Position numbers and translations under genes: made by a program. Below, piece by piece: positions 33,085 through 42,569 of a DNA stretch of 64,000 nucleotides. Under the pieces are notes generated by a model. That model was not told the DNA's origin and did no database searches. It saw nothing but the letters and a program-made list of their open reading frames with translations. Source of the stretch: Seohaeicola saemankumensis (lineage in GTDB: Bacteria > Pseudomonadota > Alphaproteobacteria > Rhodobacterales > Rhodobacteraceae); contig NZ_JBHTKR010000006.1 of assembly GCF_042678485.1 (NCBI RefSeq), positions 248,001 to 312,000 on the forward strand, given 5' to 3'. How positions within the stretch are numbered: position 1 is the stretch's first letter; each line of letters opens with the position of its first letter.

Positions 33085-34236
33085 TCAGGCAAGCCTGTCG
33101 AGTATCGCCTGCGCCGCGCGCAGGCCCGGCGGCGTGCCGCCCTTGCCAAGCCGCTCCATCGTCAGGCGCATTGCGTCCATCTGGGCATCAGGCGCACCCA
33201 TCACCTTGTCCAGCGCTGTGGCGATTGCCGCGGGCGTGCAATTGCGCCCCAGGCATTCCGGGACGGCGCGGGTATCGGACACCAGATTGACCAAGGTGAC
33301 GGTGTCGATCTGTAGCATCCGGCCAATCAGAAAACGGGTGAGAGGGTTCATGTCATATGCGATGACCATCGGCGTATCGGCTGCTGCCAATTCCAGCGAC
33401 ACGGTACCCGACGCCGCCAGCGCAACATCGGCTGCGCGAAAAGCGTCGCGTTTTTCAGAAACATAGGCATCGCTGCTCTGTTCCTGCGGATCAAGAATGA
33501 TCGGCGTGACGGGCCAAGCGCCCACCAGATCCCGGACCAGCGCCGTCACATTGGCGGTCGTGGGCACCACGACGCGCATCCCCTGATGGGTCTGCATCAC
33601 CCGCGCCAGCGCCTGACCGAAGCGCGGCGTCAGCCGCGCCACCTCGCCCCGCCGCGAGCCGGGCAAGGCCAGCAGCAAAGGCGCATCGCCAATCCCGTGA
33701 CGGGCGCGGAAGGCCCGCGCCTCGGCCTCGGTCGCCTGCCGCTCGGCCACAACGGGATGCCCCACGAAATCGCAGTTCATGCCTGCGGCTTGCATATAGG
33801 GCGGCTCGAACGGCAGCAGCGCCAGCACATGGTCGATCACACGCGCCATCTTGACCGCGCGCCCCGGACGCCAGGCCCAGACCGACGGGGCCACGTAATG
33901 CACGGTGCGGATGCGGCTTTTTGCCTTGACCAGTTTCGCGACCCGCAGGCAGAAATCGGGGCTGTCGATGGTCACCAGCACATCGGGCTGTGCGGCGATC
34001 ACCGCCTCTGCGGTCTGCGCGATGCGGCGTTTCAGATGCAGGTATTTCGGCAGCACCTCGGCCAGACCCATGATGCTCAGCTCATCCATCGGAAAGAGGC
34101 TGTCCATCCCCTCGGCCTGCATCAAGGGACCGCCGACACCAAAGAACGCAGGTGTTGTCAACTGCTTGAGGCCCGACATCAAGGCCGCCCCCAACTTGTC
34201 GCCAGAGGCTTCCCCCGCGATCAGGAACACCTTCAT
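33085..34236 (-). CDS. lpxB: lipid-A-disaccharide synthase
   Basis: Glycosyltransferase joining UDP-2,3-diacylglucosamine and lipid X to make the lipid A disaccharide at the inner membrane. The 383-residue product begins KVFLIAGEASGDKLGAALM and has FFGVGGPLM, VTIDSPDFCLRVAK, VHYVAPSVWAWRPGRA and LPGSRRGEVARL, the standard LpxB blocks. It is the last gene of the envelope operon and overlaps lpxI by 4 bases. Confidence 0.97.
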   Translation of the reverse strand: MKVFLIAGEASGDKLGAALMSGLKQLTTPAFFGVGGPLMQAEGMDSLFPMDELSIMGLAEVLPKYLHLKRRIAQTAEAVIAAQPDVLVTIDSPDFCLRVAKLVKAKSRIRTVHYVAPSVWAWRPGRAVKMARVIDHVLALLPFEPPYMQAAGMNCDFVGHPVVAERQATEAEARAFRARHGIGDAPLLLALPGSRRGEVARLTPRFGQALARVMQTHQGMRVVVPTTANVTALVRDLVGAWPVTPIILDPQEQSSDAYVSEKRDAFRAADVALAASGTVSLELAAADTPMVIAYDMNPLTRFLIGRMLQIDTVTLVNLVSDTRAVPECLGRNCTPAAIATALDKVMGAPDAQMDAMRLTMERLGKGGTPPGLRAAQAILDRLA

Positions 34237-35120
34237 GCGGCACGCACCCAGAGGAACAATCCCTTGTCGTCCAGGATCCGCAGCACCGCGGGCAGATCAA
34301 GGACAAGGACGCCCCCCGCCTCTATCACGATCCCGTCCAGACCCGCATCGGCGGCGCGCATGGCCGTGCCGGGGCCGATGGTGGGCAGATCGACGCGGCG
34401 ATCCTGGTCGGGCTTGGGCCCCTTGCAGAGGATGGCGCCGTCATGCTGGCCCGCCGCGCGCCCGCCCAGCCAGTCAAGCGCGCTGGTGGCCGCATCGGTG
34501 ATCGCGTCAAAGCCCCAGGTCAGGGGATCGGGATCGTCCGGCCGGGCCGGACCGGATCCAAGCCGCGCCAGCATCGCGTCCGTGCCATCCGCCCCCTCGC
34601 GCGCCAGAACATCACCGCGCCGGACCACGCAGGCCTGGCCCTGATCGGCCCGCCCCATCTCGGCGATCGTCGCCTTGCCCAGGCGCGCGGGCGCGTCATG
34701 CTGCGGGCCGGGGCGCGCTTTGGTCGGCACGCCTTCGGGCAACAGCAGGTCGGGGCAGATCTCATGCGCGGCACGGATGGTGAAACCCGCCTCTTCGAAC
34801 AGCGCGATCACAACGCGCAGCGCACCATCGTCGCCCTGTCCCAACGCCTGCATCATGCGCGGCACAAGGGGCATGGTGGCGGCGTCGATCATCGCAGGGT
34901 CAAGCGCGGGTCTGCCGATGGCACCCGCCATGCAGATTTCGGTCACGCCACGCGCCTGAAGATCGGCGATGAAGCTGCCCAACCGTTCCACGCGAAAGGT
35001 GATGTCGGGCGACAGGTGATCGGGGGCGAACCCCTCCAGCGCCGCCACCAGCGCAGGTTGCGACTGCGCGGCCACGATGTGATCCGGCAATTGCCCCCGC
35101 CCTGCGATCAGCGCCAGCAT
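34233..35120 (-). CDS. lpxI: UDP-2,3-diacylglucosamine pyrophosphatase LpxI
   Basis: Hydrolyses UDP-2,3-diacylglucosamine to lipid X; LpxI is the alphaproteobacterial replacement for LpxH. The 295-residue product opens LALIAGRGQLPDHIVAAQ and has EICMAGAIGRPALDP, the GQACVVRRGDVLAREGADGT block and LPTIGPGTAMRAADAGLDGI, typical of the family. It lies between lpxA (1-base overlap) and lpxB (4-base overlap), exactly the pathway position expected. Confidence 0.95.
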   Translation of the reverse strand: MLALIAGRGQLPDHIVAAQSQPALVAALEGFAPDHLSPDITFRVERLGSFIADLQARGVTEICMAGAIGRPALDPAMIDAATMPLVPRMMQALGQGDDGALRVVIALFEEAGFTIRAAHEICPDLLLPEGVPTKARPGPQHDAPARLGKATIAEMGRADQGQACVVRRGDVLAREGADGTDAMLARLGSGPARPDDPDPLTWGFDAITDAATSALDWLGGRAAGQHDGAILCKGPKPDQDRRVDLPTIGPGTAMRAADAGLDGIVIEAGGVLVLDLPAVLRILDDKGLFLWVRAA

Positions 35121-35905
35121 CAGCCCGGCGTCAGGAAGGACCGGTCTGACCCGGCGCTGACGAAATCGACGATCTGGCGCACGTAATCGCTTTGCGTCTC
35201 GTCACCAAGACGACGGGCCCGTTCCTGAAAGGCACCCTCGCCCTGGGCCAGCATCTGGAAGGCGGCGCGCAGGGCGGTGATATCCGCACGCGGCACACCG
35301 CGCCGTTTCAGCCCCACCAGGTTCAGCCCGTCCAGCACCCCGCGCGGCGCCTGCACCAGGCCATAGGGGATCACGTCATTCGTCACCATGGTCACCGCCC
35401 CGATGATGGCGCCCTGCCCGATCCGCACCCATTGATGCACGCCCGACAGGCCACCGATGATCACGTCATCCTCGATGATGCAATGCCCGGCCAGGGCCGC
35501 ATTGTTCACCACGATCACCCGGTTGCCGATCTGCACGTCATGGGCCACGTGGCTGCCGGCCATGAACAGACCGTCATCGCCCACGCGGGTGATGCCGCCC
35601 CCGCCATCGGTGCCGGTGTTCATCGTGACATGTTCACGAATCCGGTTACGCGCCCCGATGATCAGCCGCGTCACCTCGCCCTTGAATTTCAGATCCTGCG
35701 GGATGCCGCCGATCACCGCGAAGGGATGGATCTCGGTTTTCTCGCCCACTTCGGTCTGACCGGAGATCACCACATGGCTGTGCAGATGCACACCGTCAGC
35801 CAGGCTGACATGGGCCCCGACATGACAGAAAGGGCCTATGGTGACATCCGCGCCGATCTGCGCGCCGTCCTCGATGATGGCGGAAGGGTGGATCCGGCTG
35901 GACAT
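35120..35905 (-). CDS. lpxA: UDP-N-acetylglucosamine acyltransferase
   Basis: First committed step of lipid A synthesis. The 261-residue product has the left-handed parallel beta-helix hexapeptide repeats (IHPSAIIEDGAQIGADVTIG onward), IREHVTMNTGT, the catalytic His region AHDVQIGNRVIVVNNAALAG, and GLNLVGLKRRGVPRADITAL, which separate LpxA from LpxD. It starts three bases after the fabZ stop and its own stop overlaps the lpxI start. Confidence 0.97.
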   Translation of the reverse strand: MSSRIHPSAIIEDGAQIGADVTIGPFCHVGAHVSLADGVHLHSHVVISGQTEVGEKTEIHPFAVIGGIPQDLKFKGEVTRLIIGARNRIREHVTMNTGTDGGGGITRVGDDGLFMAGSHVAHDVQIGNRVIVVNNAALAGHCIIEDDVIIGGLSGVHQWVRIGQGAIIGAVTMVTNDVIPYGLVQAPRGVLDGLNLVGLKRRGVPRADITALRAAFQMLAQGEGAFQERARRLGDETQSDYVRQIVDFVSAGSDRSFLTPG

Positions 35906-35908
35906 CGC

Positions 35909-36373
35909 TTACTCCTTGGGCAGATCCATCATGGCGGTGAATTCACATTCCGCCGCCATTTCCCCGTCAACCGTGGCCACGCCCTTGAAGCGCCAGACCT
36001 TGCCACCGGGTTTGCCGCGCAACGTGGTGATGGTCATGTGCAGCACATCGCCCGGCACCACCTTGCGGCGGAACTTGCACCCGTCGATCGCCATGAAATA
36101 GACCAGCAGTTCCTTGTCCGCCATATCCAGCGCCACGCCCACCATCACCGCGGCGGTCTGTGCCATGGCCTCGACGATGGTGACGCCGGGCATGATCGGA
36201 TTGCCGGGAAAATGCCCCTGGAAATGCGGCTCGTTCATCGACACGTTCTTGATCCCCACGGCCGAGGAGGTGCCGTCGATATCGACCACCTTGTCCACCA
36301 GCAGGAACGGATAGCGATGCGGCAGGATCCGCTGGATCATCATTATGTCGGCGCTTTTCAAAGGCTCTGTCAT
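35909..36373 (-). CDS. fabZ: 3-hydroxyacyl-ACP dehydratase FabZ
   Basis: Dehydrates beta-hydroxyacyl-ACP in fatty acid elongation. The 154-residue product has RILPHRYPFLLVDKV, the catalytic His in HFQGHFPGNPIMPGV, and EAMAQTAAVM with the catalytic Glu. A G-rich ribosome-binding site (GGGGGG) precedes the ATG at 36373; the frame opens further upstream without a site. In the canonical order lpxD would sit between ompH and fabZ, but here the 149-base gap is empty. Confidence 0.96.
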   Translation of the reverse strand: MTEPLKSADIMMIQRILPHRYPFLLVDKVVDIDGTSSAVGIKNVSMNEPHFQGHFPGNPIMPGVTIVEAMAQTAAVMVGVALDMADKELLVYFMAIDGCKFRRKVVPGDVLHMTITTLRGKPGGKVWRFKGVATVDGEMAAECEFTAMMDLPKE

Positions 36374-36522
36374 CTGCCCCCCAAGGGTCTTGCTGTCCGG
36401 TTTGTGTTTGTCCGACCAAGCAGGCTGCCGATCAGGCCGGGTGCGGCCCATGGGCCTGCCCGGCCGTTTATGTCGTGTCTGTCAGTAACAATTCACCCCT
36501 GAAGGAGCAAGCGGATCGCGGT

Positions 36523-37140
36523 TCAGTCACCTTTCGGCTTGTCCGGCGCGTCCTGCGGTGGCGTGCCGCCGCCCGGACCCTCGCCGATGCTGCTGTTGAT
36601 CCTGCGGATCGCCTCATCGGTCACGTCGATGGCGCTGCGGCTCATCACGACGCTGCGCGGATCGATGATCACCACGGCGCCGGCATCTATCATCAGCTGT
36701 TCCAGCACGGGCCGGGCGGCGGCGATGAACTGGCGCTGGGCCTCTTCCGTCCGCAGGGCAAGCGCGCGCGCCTTCGCGGTCTGTTCGGTCCTGATCCGTT
36801 GCACCTTGACGTCGAAAGCATCCGCAAGCGCGCGGAAGGCTTCGGGGCTCATCGCGGGCCGACGCTGGGTCAGATCCTTTTCCTCGGCCTCAAGCTCGGA
36901 TTCGATCCTGCGATTCTCGATCTCGAGCTGTGCACCGTCCGCCTGCAACGCCGTCTCGAAGCGGCGACCGAAATCGGACAGGGCGAACATCCTGTCCTGG
37001 TCAAGCGACAGGATCGGGCTGCGGATCAGCTGGGTTTCCTGCGCGGTGACATCCCCCCCGACAAGGCAGAGGCACAGCGCAAGCACCAAGGCACATGCGC
37101 TCTGCCATGCAGCCCGCCCGCAATCAGAAAACGCCGTCAT
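36523..37140 (-). CDS. ompH: OmpH/Skp-family periplasmic chaperone
   Basis: A 205-residue secreted protein: signal peptide (ALVLALCLCLVGGDVTAQ), a start of the mature chain ILSLDQDRMFALSDFGRRF, a long charged helical hairpin (LEIENRRIESELEAEEKDLT through RTEEAQRQFIAA), then LIDAGAVVIIDPRSVVMS typical of Skp. It probably holds unfolded outer-membrane proteins for BamA. The C-terminus adds a Gly/Pro tail. It starts 23 bases after the bamA stop, with GGAGGG before the ATG. Confidence 0.87.
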   Translation of the reverse strand: MTAFSDCGRAAWQSACALVLALCLCLVGGDVTAQETQLIRSPILSLDQDRMFALSDFGRRFETALQADGAQLEIENRRIESELEAEEKDLTQRRPAMSPEAFRALADAFDVKVQRIRTEQTAKARALALRTEEAQRQFIAAARPVLEQLMIDAGAVVIIDPRSVVMSRSAIDVTDEAIRRINSSIGEGPGGGTPPQDAPDKPKGD

Positions 37141-37163
37141 CGCACCGCGCCCTCCGGGCCGCA

Positions 37164-39548
37164 TCAGAAACGGGTCGAGATGGTCAGGTTGAAGGTCTGC
37201 TCATCGTCGAAGTCTTCCTTCTCAAGCGCTTTCGAGAAGTTGAAACGCAACGGTCCGATCACCGAATCCCAGAAGATCGACACGCCAACCACATGCCTGA
37301 GCGAGAAATCGTCGTAGATCGTGTTCGCGTTGGTCAGGTCAAGATCCCAGACCGATCCCACATCGTAGAACAGACCGCCACGGATCCCGTATTCTTCGGG
37401 CAGACCCAGCGGGAATTCGGCCTCGATCTTGGCCACGGCATACATGTTGCCGCCAAGGGCGTCATTCACCTCGACTGCGCCGCCGGTCGTGCGTACCTCG
37501 CGCGGACCGATCCCGTCTGGTGTGAAGCCCCGCATGATCGAGCCGCCGATCAGGAAACGATCGGTCACGCGGCTGGAACCCGAGGTGAAGTTCAGCATAC
37601 CGCCTTCCAGCGTCGCGCGCAGCGTCACCTCGTCGTTCAGGATAGAGGTCTGCGCCTGGGCGCGCGCGGTTGTCTTGACATAGGTGCTATCCCCGCCAAG
37701 CCCCGCGAATTCCTGGCCGAACTGCAACAGCACACCCGCATCTGGGTTCAGACCGCTGCGGCGGTTGTCATAGCTGTAGGTATAGCCAAGCGCGCTGCTC
37801 CACAATTGGCCCTGCGCTTCCTCATCCGCGATCAGCGTTCCGGTGAATTCGTAATTGCTGATCTCGACGCTTTCGGCCTTGTAGAAGGTCCGCAACCGCC
37901 CGCCCGCGCTGACCGGGAAGGTCAGGCCGGGGCTGAAACGTATGATCGACGTGTCATAATCCGCAAAGGAATTGTTGGTCTCGCGATAGCCAAGTTCCAG
38001 GTCCAGCGCCAGGTCGCGGCCCAGCAGCGCAGGCTCGGTAAAGCGGATCTCGTAGGTCTGGTTTTCCTCGGCACCCGAGACATCAAGCTGCAGACGCTGC
38101 CCGCGCCCGAGAAAGTTGGTTTCGCTGAAACTTGCGATCAGCGCAAAGCCGCCGTTGGTGCCATAGGCGCCGCCGAAGGACAGGCTGCCGGTGGGCTGCT
38201 CCTCGACCTCGACATCGACGATCACCTGATCCGGCGTGGTACCTTCGCGCGCATTGACGCGGGCATCGCTGAAGAAACCAAGCGCGCGGATCCGTTCGGC
38301 GCTTTCGCGGATTTCACGCGGGTTGAAGGGATCCCCCTCGGCCACGCGGAACTGACGGCGGATCACCCGGTCCAGGGTCGTGGCATTGCCTTCGATGTCG
38401 ATCCGTTCGACGAAGATGCGCGGCCCGCGCACCATCGCGAATTCCACGTCCAGGGTCAGGTCGCGCTCGTTGCGGACGATCCGGGGTTCGACGCGGATGA
38501 AATTCAGCCCCTTCTGGATCGCCAGACGTTCCAGCCGGGCGATATTGTCTTCCACGATCATGGGCGAATAGACACCGCCTTCGCGCACATTCAGGGCGGC
38601 GCCGAATTCATCGGCGTTCACATCCGGAAGATCCGTTGTGGCCGTGATCGCGCCAAAGCGGAATTGCTGACCTTCCTCGACGTTGAAGGTGACGAAAAAA
38701 CCATCACGTTCACGGGCAAGTTGCGTGTTCACGGCGGTCGTGCGGAAATCGACATAGCCGCGCGAGAAATAGAAATCCTGCAGCACCTGCTTGTCGAATT
38801 CGATGCGATCCGCCACGAAAGTATCCCGCTGGATCAGCGCGCGCAGCAGCCCGGCCTGCTTGGTTTCCAGAACGCGGCGCAGGCGCGAGTCGGAAAACAC
38901 GCGGTTTCCGACGAAACCGATCCGCTCGATCTCGACCAGGCCGCCCTCGAATATCTCGAACACCAGATCAACGCGGTTGTCCGACCGGCGGATGATGGTG
39001 GGATTGACGGTGGCCGCCAATCGTCCGGCCTGTGCATAGGCGTCGGCAATGGCGGCGGCGTCGCGCTCTGCGGTGGCGGGGTTAAACACGCGCCGCGACT
39101 GCGACTGGATCGCCGTTTCCAGCACCTCGGTCTTCAGGCGGCGATTCCCCTCGAAGCTGATCTGGTTGATCGTCGGGAATTCCGTAACGCTGATCACCAG
39201 CGTATTTCCACGCGGTTCCAGCCTCACCTCTTCGAACAACCCGGAGGCGAGGATGCGCTGATAGGCGTCGTTCAATTCCGCCGCCGAGACGGTCTGACCG
39301 CGGGAGATACCGGCATAGCTGAGAATCGTCGCTGTCTCGATCCGCTGGTTTCCGTCGATCTGCACAGTGTTGAAACTGTAGGATTGCGCCCAGGCTGGCG
39401 CTGCGGGAATCGTTCCCAATGACAGGCCTGCCACCAAAAGCGGCGCAATCCATCCCGAAACGCGCCCTCGCGCGGCAGTCTGCCCCTTGCGGAAAGAGAT
39501 ACTGTCCCTGCTGCGAACGCGGCGCCGCCCACCCATCTGATTGGTCAT
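37164..39548 (-). CDS. bamA: outer membrane protein assembly factor BamA
   Basis: Core subunit of the beta-barrel assembly machine. The 794-residue product has a signal peptide after a basic N-terminal extension (cut near AWAQS, residue 55), five POTRA repeats to about residue 400 (for example INQISFEGNRRLKTEVLETA, IERIGFVGNRVFSDSRLR), and a 16-strand barrel with LIGGSIMRGFTPDGIGPRE (lid/RGF motif). It ends with FNLTISTRF, a terminal Phe. The start at 39548 has only weak Shine-Dalgarno; an ATG at 39536 is possible. Confidence 0.97.
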   Translation of the reverse strand: MTNQMGGRRRVRSRDSISFRKGQTAARGRVSGWIAPLLVAGLSLGTIPAAPAWAQSYSFNTVQIDGNQRIETATILSYAGISRGQTVSAAELNDAYQRILASGLFEEVRLEPRGNTLVISVTEFPTINQISFEGNRRLKTEVLETAIQSQSRRVFNPATAERDAAAIADAYAQAGRLAATVNPTIIRRSDNRVDLVFEIFEGGLVEIERIGFVGNRVFSDSRLRRVLETKQAGLLRALIQRDTFVADRIEFDKQVLQDFYFSRGYVDFRTTAVNTQLARERDGFFVTFNVEEGQQFRFGAITATTDLPDVNADEFGAALNVREGGVYSPMIVEDNIARLERLAIQKGLNFIRVEPRIVRNERDLTLDVEFAMVRGPRIFVERIDIEGNATTLDRVIRRQFRVAEGDPFNPREIRESAERIRALGFFSDARVNAREGTTPDQVIVDVEVEEQPTGSLSFGGAYGTNGGFALIASFSETNFLGRGQRLQLDVSGAEENQTYEIRFTEPALLGRDLALDLELGYRETNNSFADYDTSIIRFSPGLTFPVSAGGRLRTFYKAESVEISNYEFTGTLIADEEAQGQLWSSALGYTYSYDNRRSGLNPDAGVLLQFGQEFAGLGGDSTYVKTTARAQAQTSILNDEVTLRATLEGGMLNFTSGSSRVTDRFLIGGSIMRGFTPDGIGPREVRTTGGAVEVNDALGGNMYAVAKIEAEFPLGLPEEYGIRGGLFYDVGSVWDLDLTNANTIYDDFSLRHVVGVSIFWDSVIGPLRFNFSKALEKEDFDDEQTFNLTISTRF

Positions 39549-39582
39549 CGGTCAACCCAGTCATGCATTGCTATTGACCAAG

Positions 39583-39611
39583 TGAGTATCGGCATTGCGG
39601 CCCGTTGTCAA
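39583..39611 (-). promoter_or_regulatory. candidate bamA promoter
   Basis: On the minus strand a perfect TTGACA (39611-39606) is followed 17 bases later by TACTCA (39588-39583), about 35 bases before the bamA start. It lies in the 468-base gap between rseP and bamA, so bamA and the lpx genes need not rely on the upstream promoter. Confidence 0.5.
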
Positions 39612-39781
39612 AAGCCCAAAGGCCCCACGCCCTGTGCAAAACGACAGCCTGCGTCCCGGCCCGGAACAATTACACGTTAAAGGCGCGATTTGGCCCGCAT
39701 ATCGCGGCAAAGGACATGCGCGGCCCGGGCCATGCCTGTCTGTCCGGTCATGCGGCGAAAGGTGGAACGGTCCCCGACGGA

Positions 39782-39907
39782 TTACAGCAGTTTCAGCAGG
39801 GTACCGACATTCAAGGCCAGGATGATCGTCGCCAGATACAGGATACGGTCCCAGTTAAGGGATACGAGAAGCCCAAGACCACGGCCACTGTTCTGAATCA
39901 TTTCCAT
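39782..39907 (-). CDS. 41-residue single-span membrane micropeptide between rseP and bamA
   Basis: A short gene inside the rseP-bamA gap. It begins MEMIQNSGRGLGLLVSLNWD, followed by one hydrophobic span (RILYLATIILALNVGTLLKL) reaching almost to the end. AGGG lies nine bases before the ATG; a second ATG two codons in is possible. About two thirds of third positions are G or C. Nothing else in the gap explains its length. Function unknown; its position in an envelope operon suggests membrane or envelope work. I recognise no family with certainty. Confidence 0.6.
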   Translation of the reverse strand: MEMIQNSGRGLGLLVSLNWDRILYLATIILALNVGTLLKLL

Positions 39908-40016
39908 CGGATCATACCCTGCAAACTTGCGTCATCAGGTCAGATAACCATGGAATATGGCCAGATTTTGACAAAGACCCGTTTTCAGGGGGAATCCCCC
40001 GACGGTTCTTTCAGGA

Positions 40017-41360
40017 TCAGGGACAGAAGATGTCGTTGCTCAGGGCGAAGACCATCAGCGACAGGATGAGGGTCAGACCGACCGCCATCAGCACCCGCAG
40101 CACCTTTTCGTTGGGCGGCTTTCCGGCCACAGCCTCATAGGCGTAGAAGACCAGGTGCCCGCCATCCAGAACAGGGATCGGAAACAGGTTCAGCAGCCCC
40201 ACCGCAGTCGACAGGACGGCGATGAAATAGATGAAGTTTTCAGTACCCTGGCTGGCCATCGCCCCCGAGACTTCGGCAATGCCGATCGGCCCGGACATGT
40301 TGCAGGTGCTGATCGCCCCGGTCACCATGTGATAAAGCCCCGACAGCGAACCGCGGATGATCTGCCACATGTTGGCGACCCCGTTCGACAAGGCGTCGAT
40401 GACGCCCGGCGTTTCCGTCATCGGGTCGAAGAAAAGCCCGCCGATGATGCCGATACGCCAGTTGGTCTCGAACCCGCCGCCATCCTGCGGCTCGTCGACG
40501 CGGCGCGGGGTCAGCGTGACCTGCAAGGTCTGATCGCCACGGCGCACATCCAGCAGCAGGGGCGCGCCCTCTGCCCCTTCGACCTTTTCCCGCAACTGGC
40601 TGAAGGCATGGATCGGATCGCCATCGACCGCCAGAATCACATCGTCCGGCTCGAGATCAGCGGCGATGGCCGCCGATTGCGGGGCAAGCTGGGTGATCAC
40701 GGGCGGCATCGGATGCGGCCCTTGCACCGACATCTCGCGACCGTCGCGCAGAACGGTATAATCCATCAGCGCCGCATTCGGCAGCGCGGCGGTCAGTTCG
40801 GCAAAGCCGGCCTCGCCCGCCTGTGGCAGCGGGTGGCCGTCGATCGCCAGGATCACATCGTCCGGCTGGATATCATGCGCCGCGGCCACGGGACGCAGAT
40901 CGCCCACCGTCAGCGGATCGACCGCAACGCCGCGGGTCAGCCCAATCGCGGTAAAGACCACGATGGCGAGAACGAAATTGAAGATCGGCCCAGCCGCGAC
41001 CGTGGCCGTGCGCGCCCAGAGCGGCGCCCCATGCATGGTGCTGCGTTTCTCGGCCTCGGTCATGGTGCGGATCACCTGACCGTCAGTTCCCGCCGATGCG
41101 GCATCGGCATCCCCGCGAAACTTGACGAACCCGCCAAGCGGCAACAGCGCGATCTGCCATTTCGTTCCCCGCCTGTCGACCCGCGCAAAAAGAACCGGCC
41201 CGAACCCCAGCGAGAACACATCCGCATGGATGCCGGACCAGCGCCCGACGATGTAATGGCCGTATTCATGCACCGCCACGATGACCGAAAGGGCCACGAC
41301 AAAGGCCACCAGGGTCATGGCAAGACCGCCGAACTGGGGAAGAAACGAAACGATATCCAA
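40017..41360 (-). CDS. rseP: site-2 protease RseP
   Basis: Inner-membrane zinc protease that cuts anti-sigma factors and leftover signal peptides. The 447-residue product has HEYGH at residues 31-35, GFGPVLFARVDRRGTKWQI, two PDZ domains (IQPDDVILAIDGHPLPQA and LEPDDVILAVDGDPIHAF), SGPIGIAEVSG, and the second metal motif IPVLDGGHL. It follows dxr in the usual alphaproteobacterial order. A Cys-containing C-terminus (DIFCP) is of no known importance. Confidence 0.96.
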   Translation of the reverse strand: MDIVSFLPQFGGLAMTLVAFVVALSVIVAVHEYGHYIVGRWSGIHADVFSLGFGPVLFARVDRRGTKWQIALLPLGGFVKFRGDADAASAGTDGQVIRTMTEAEKRSTMHGAPLWARTATVAAGPIFNFVLAIVVFTAIGLTRGVAVDPLTVGDLRPVAAAHDIQPDDVILAIDGHPLPQAGEAGFAELTAALPNAALMDYTVLRDGREMSVQGPHPMPPVITQLAPQSAAIAADLEPDDVILAVDGDPIHAFSQLREKVEGAEGAPLLLDVRRGDQTLQVTLTPRRVDEPQDGGGFETNWRIGIIGGLFFDPMTETPGVIDALSNGVANMWQIIRGSLSGLYHMVTGAISTCNMSGPIGIAEVSGAMASQGTENFIYFIAVLSTAVGLLNLFPIPVLDGGHLVFYAYEAVAGKPPNEKVLRVLMAVGLTLILSLMVFALSNDIFCP

Positions 41361-41393
41361 GTGCTGGTCCTGCTTTCTGATCTGACGGCCGAC

Positions 41394-42569
41394 TTAACGG
41401 CCCGTTTGCGCCTGCATGGCCTCATCCGCCCTTACCCGTGCGAGATGGTCCACATGGGCCACCGTATCAAGGGTGATCTCGGCATCAATGAGGCCGCTTT
41501 CGGATGACATTCGCGTCAGCACGTCCTCGACAACGCCCGCCATGTCCAGAAATCCGATGCGGCCCGCGATGAATGCGTCCAGCGCACGTTCCTTGGCGGC
41601 GTTGAAAACAGCCCCCGCCAGCCCGCCGCGCTGCATCACCTCGCGCGCCAGCCGCAGGGCAGGATAACGTGCCGGATCGGGGGCGCGGAAATTCAGCGTC
41701 CCGATAGCAGCAAGGTCCAGCCGTGCCACGGGCAGATCGCGCCTTTCGGGCCAATGCAGCGCATAGCCGATCGCATGACGCATATCCGAGGCGCCGACAT
41801 GCGCCATCAAGGCGCCGTCCCGGAACCCGACCAGCGCATGGACCAGCGATTCAGGATGCAGGATCACCTCGATCTGATCGGGTGAGACGCCGAAAAACTC
41901 GCGCGTTTCGATGACTTCCAGTGCCTTGTTGAACATCGAGGCGGAATCGATCGTGATCCGCTGCCCCATGTCCCAATTGGGATGGCTCGACGCTTCGGCC
42001 AGCGTTGCCCCGGCCAGACGTTCCAGCGGCCAGTCGCGGAATGCGCCGCCGCTGGCGGTGATGATGATCCGCTCGACCGCGGCGATATCCTCACCGACCA
42101 GGGCCTGGAAGATCGCGGAATGTTCGCTGTCCACGGGCAGGATGCGCGCGCCGTGCCGGGCGGCGGTCGCCATCAGCAAGGGACCGGCCGTCACCAGCGA
42201 TTCCTTGTTCGCCAGGGCCAGTGTCGCCCCCTGCCTGAGGGCCTCCATCCCCGGTGCAAGCCCCGCCGCACCGACAATTGCCGACATCGTCCAGTCCGCG
42301 GGCCGGGCTGCCGCCTCAAGCAGGGCGGCCCGGCCTGCCGCCACTTCCATGGACGTTCCGGCCAGCGCCGCACGCAGGTCATCCAGCAGGTCGTCATGCG
42401 CCGTGACGGCAAGCTGCGCGCCCAACCGTCGGGCATCCGCGGCAAGCCGTTCGATGTTGCGCCCGCCGGTCAGGGCGACCACCTCGTACTGGTCGGGCGC
42501 CCTGCCGATCAGATCAAGCGTGTTCTGCCCGATCGACCCCGTCGCCCCAAAGATCGAGACCCGCTTCAT
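41394..42569 (-). CDS. dxr: 1-deoxy-D-xylulose-5-phosphate reductoisomerase
   Basis: Second step of the MEP pathway, NADPH-dependent. The 391-residue product has the nucleotide fold GATGSIGQNTLDLI, ALANKESLVTAG, LPVDSEHSAIFQAL with the metal-binding acids, ITASGGAFRDWPLE, and MFNKALEVIETREFFGV. It overlaps cdsA by 4 bases. Together with ispDF at the left end it shows that this organism uses the MEP route. Confidence 0.97.
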   Translation of the reverse strand: MKRVSIFGATGSIGQNTLDLIGRAPDQYEVVALTGGRNIERLAADARRLGAQLAVTAHDDLLDDLRAALAGTSMEVAAGRAALLEAAARPADWTMSAIVGAAGLAPGMEALRQGATLALANKESLVTAGPLLMATAARHGARILPVDSEHSAIFQALVGEDIAAVERIIITASGGAFRDWPLERLAGATLAEASSHPNWDMGQRITIDSASMFNKALEVIETREFFGVSPDQIEVILHPESLVHALVGFRDGALMAHVGASDMRHAIGYALHWPERRDLPVARLDLAAIGTLNFRAPDPARYPALRLAREVMQRGGLAGAVFNAAKERALDAFIAGRIGFLDMAGVVEDVLTRMSSESGLIDAEITLDTVAHVDHLARVRADEAMQAQTGR

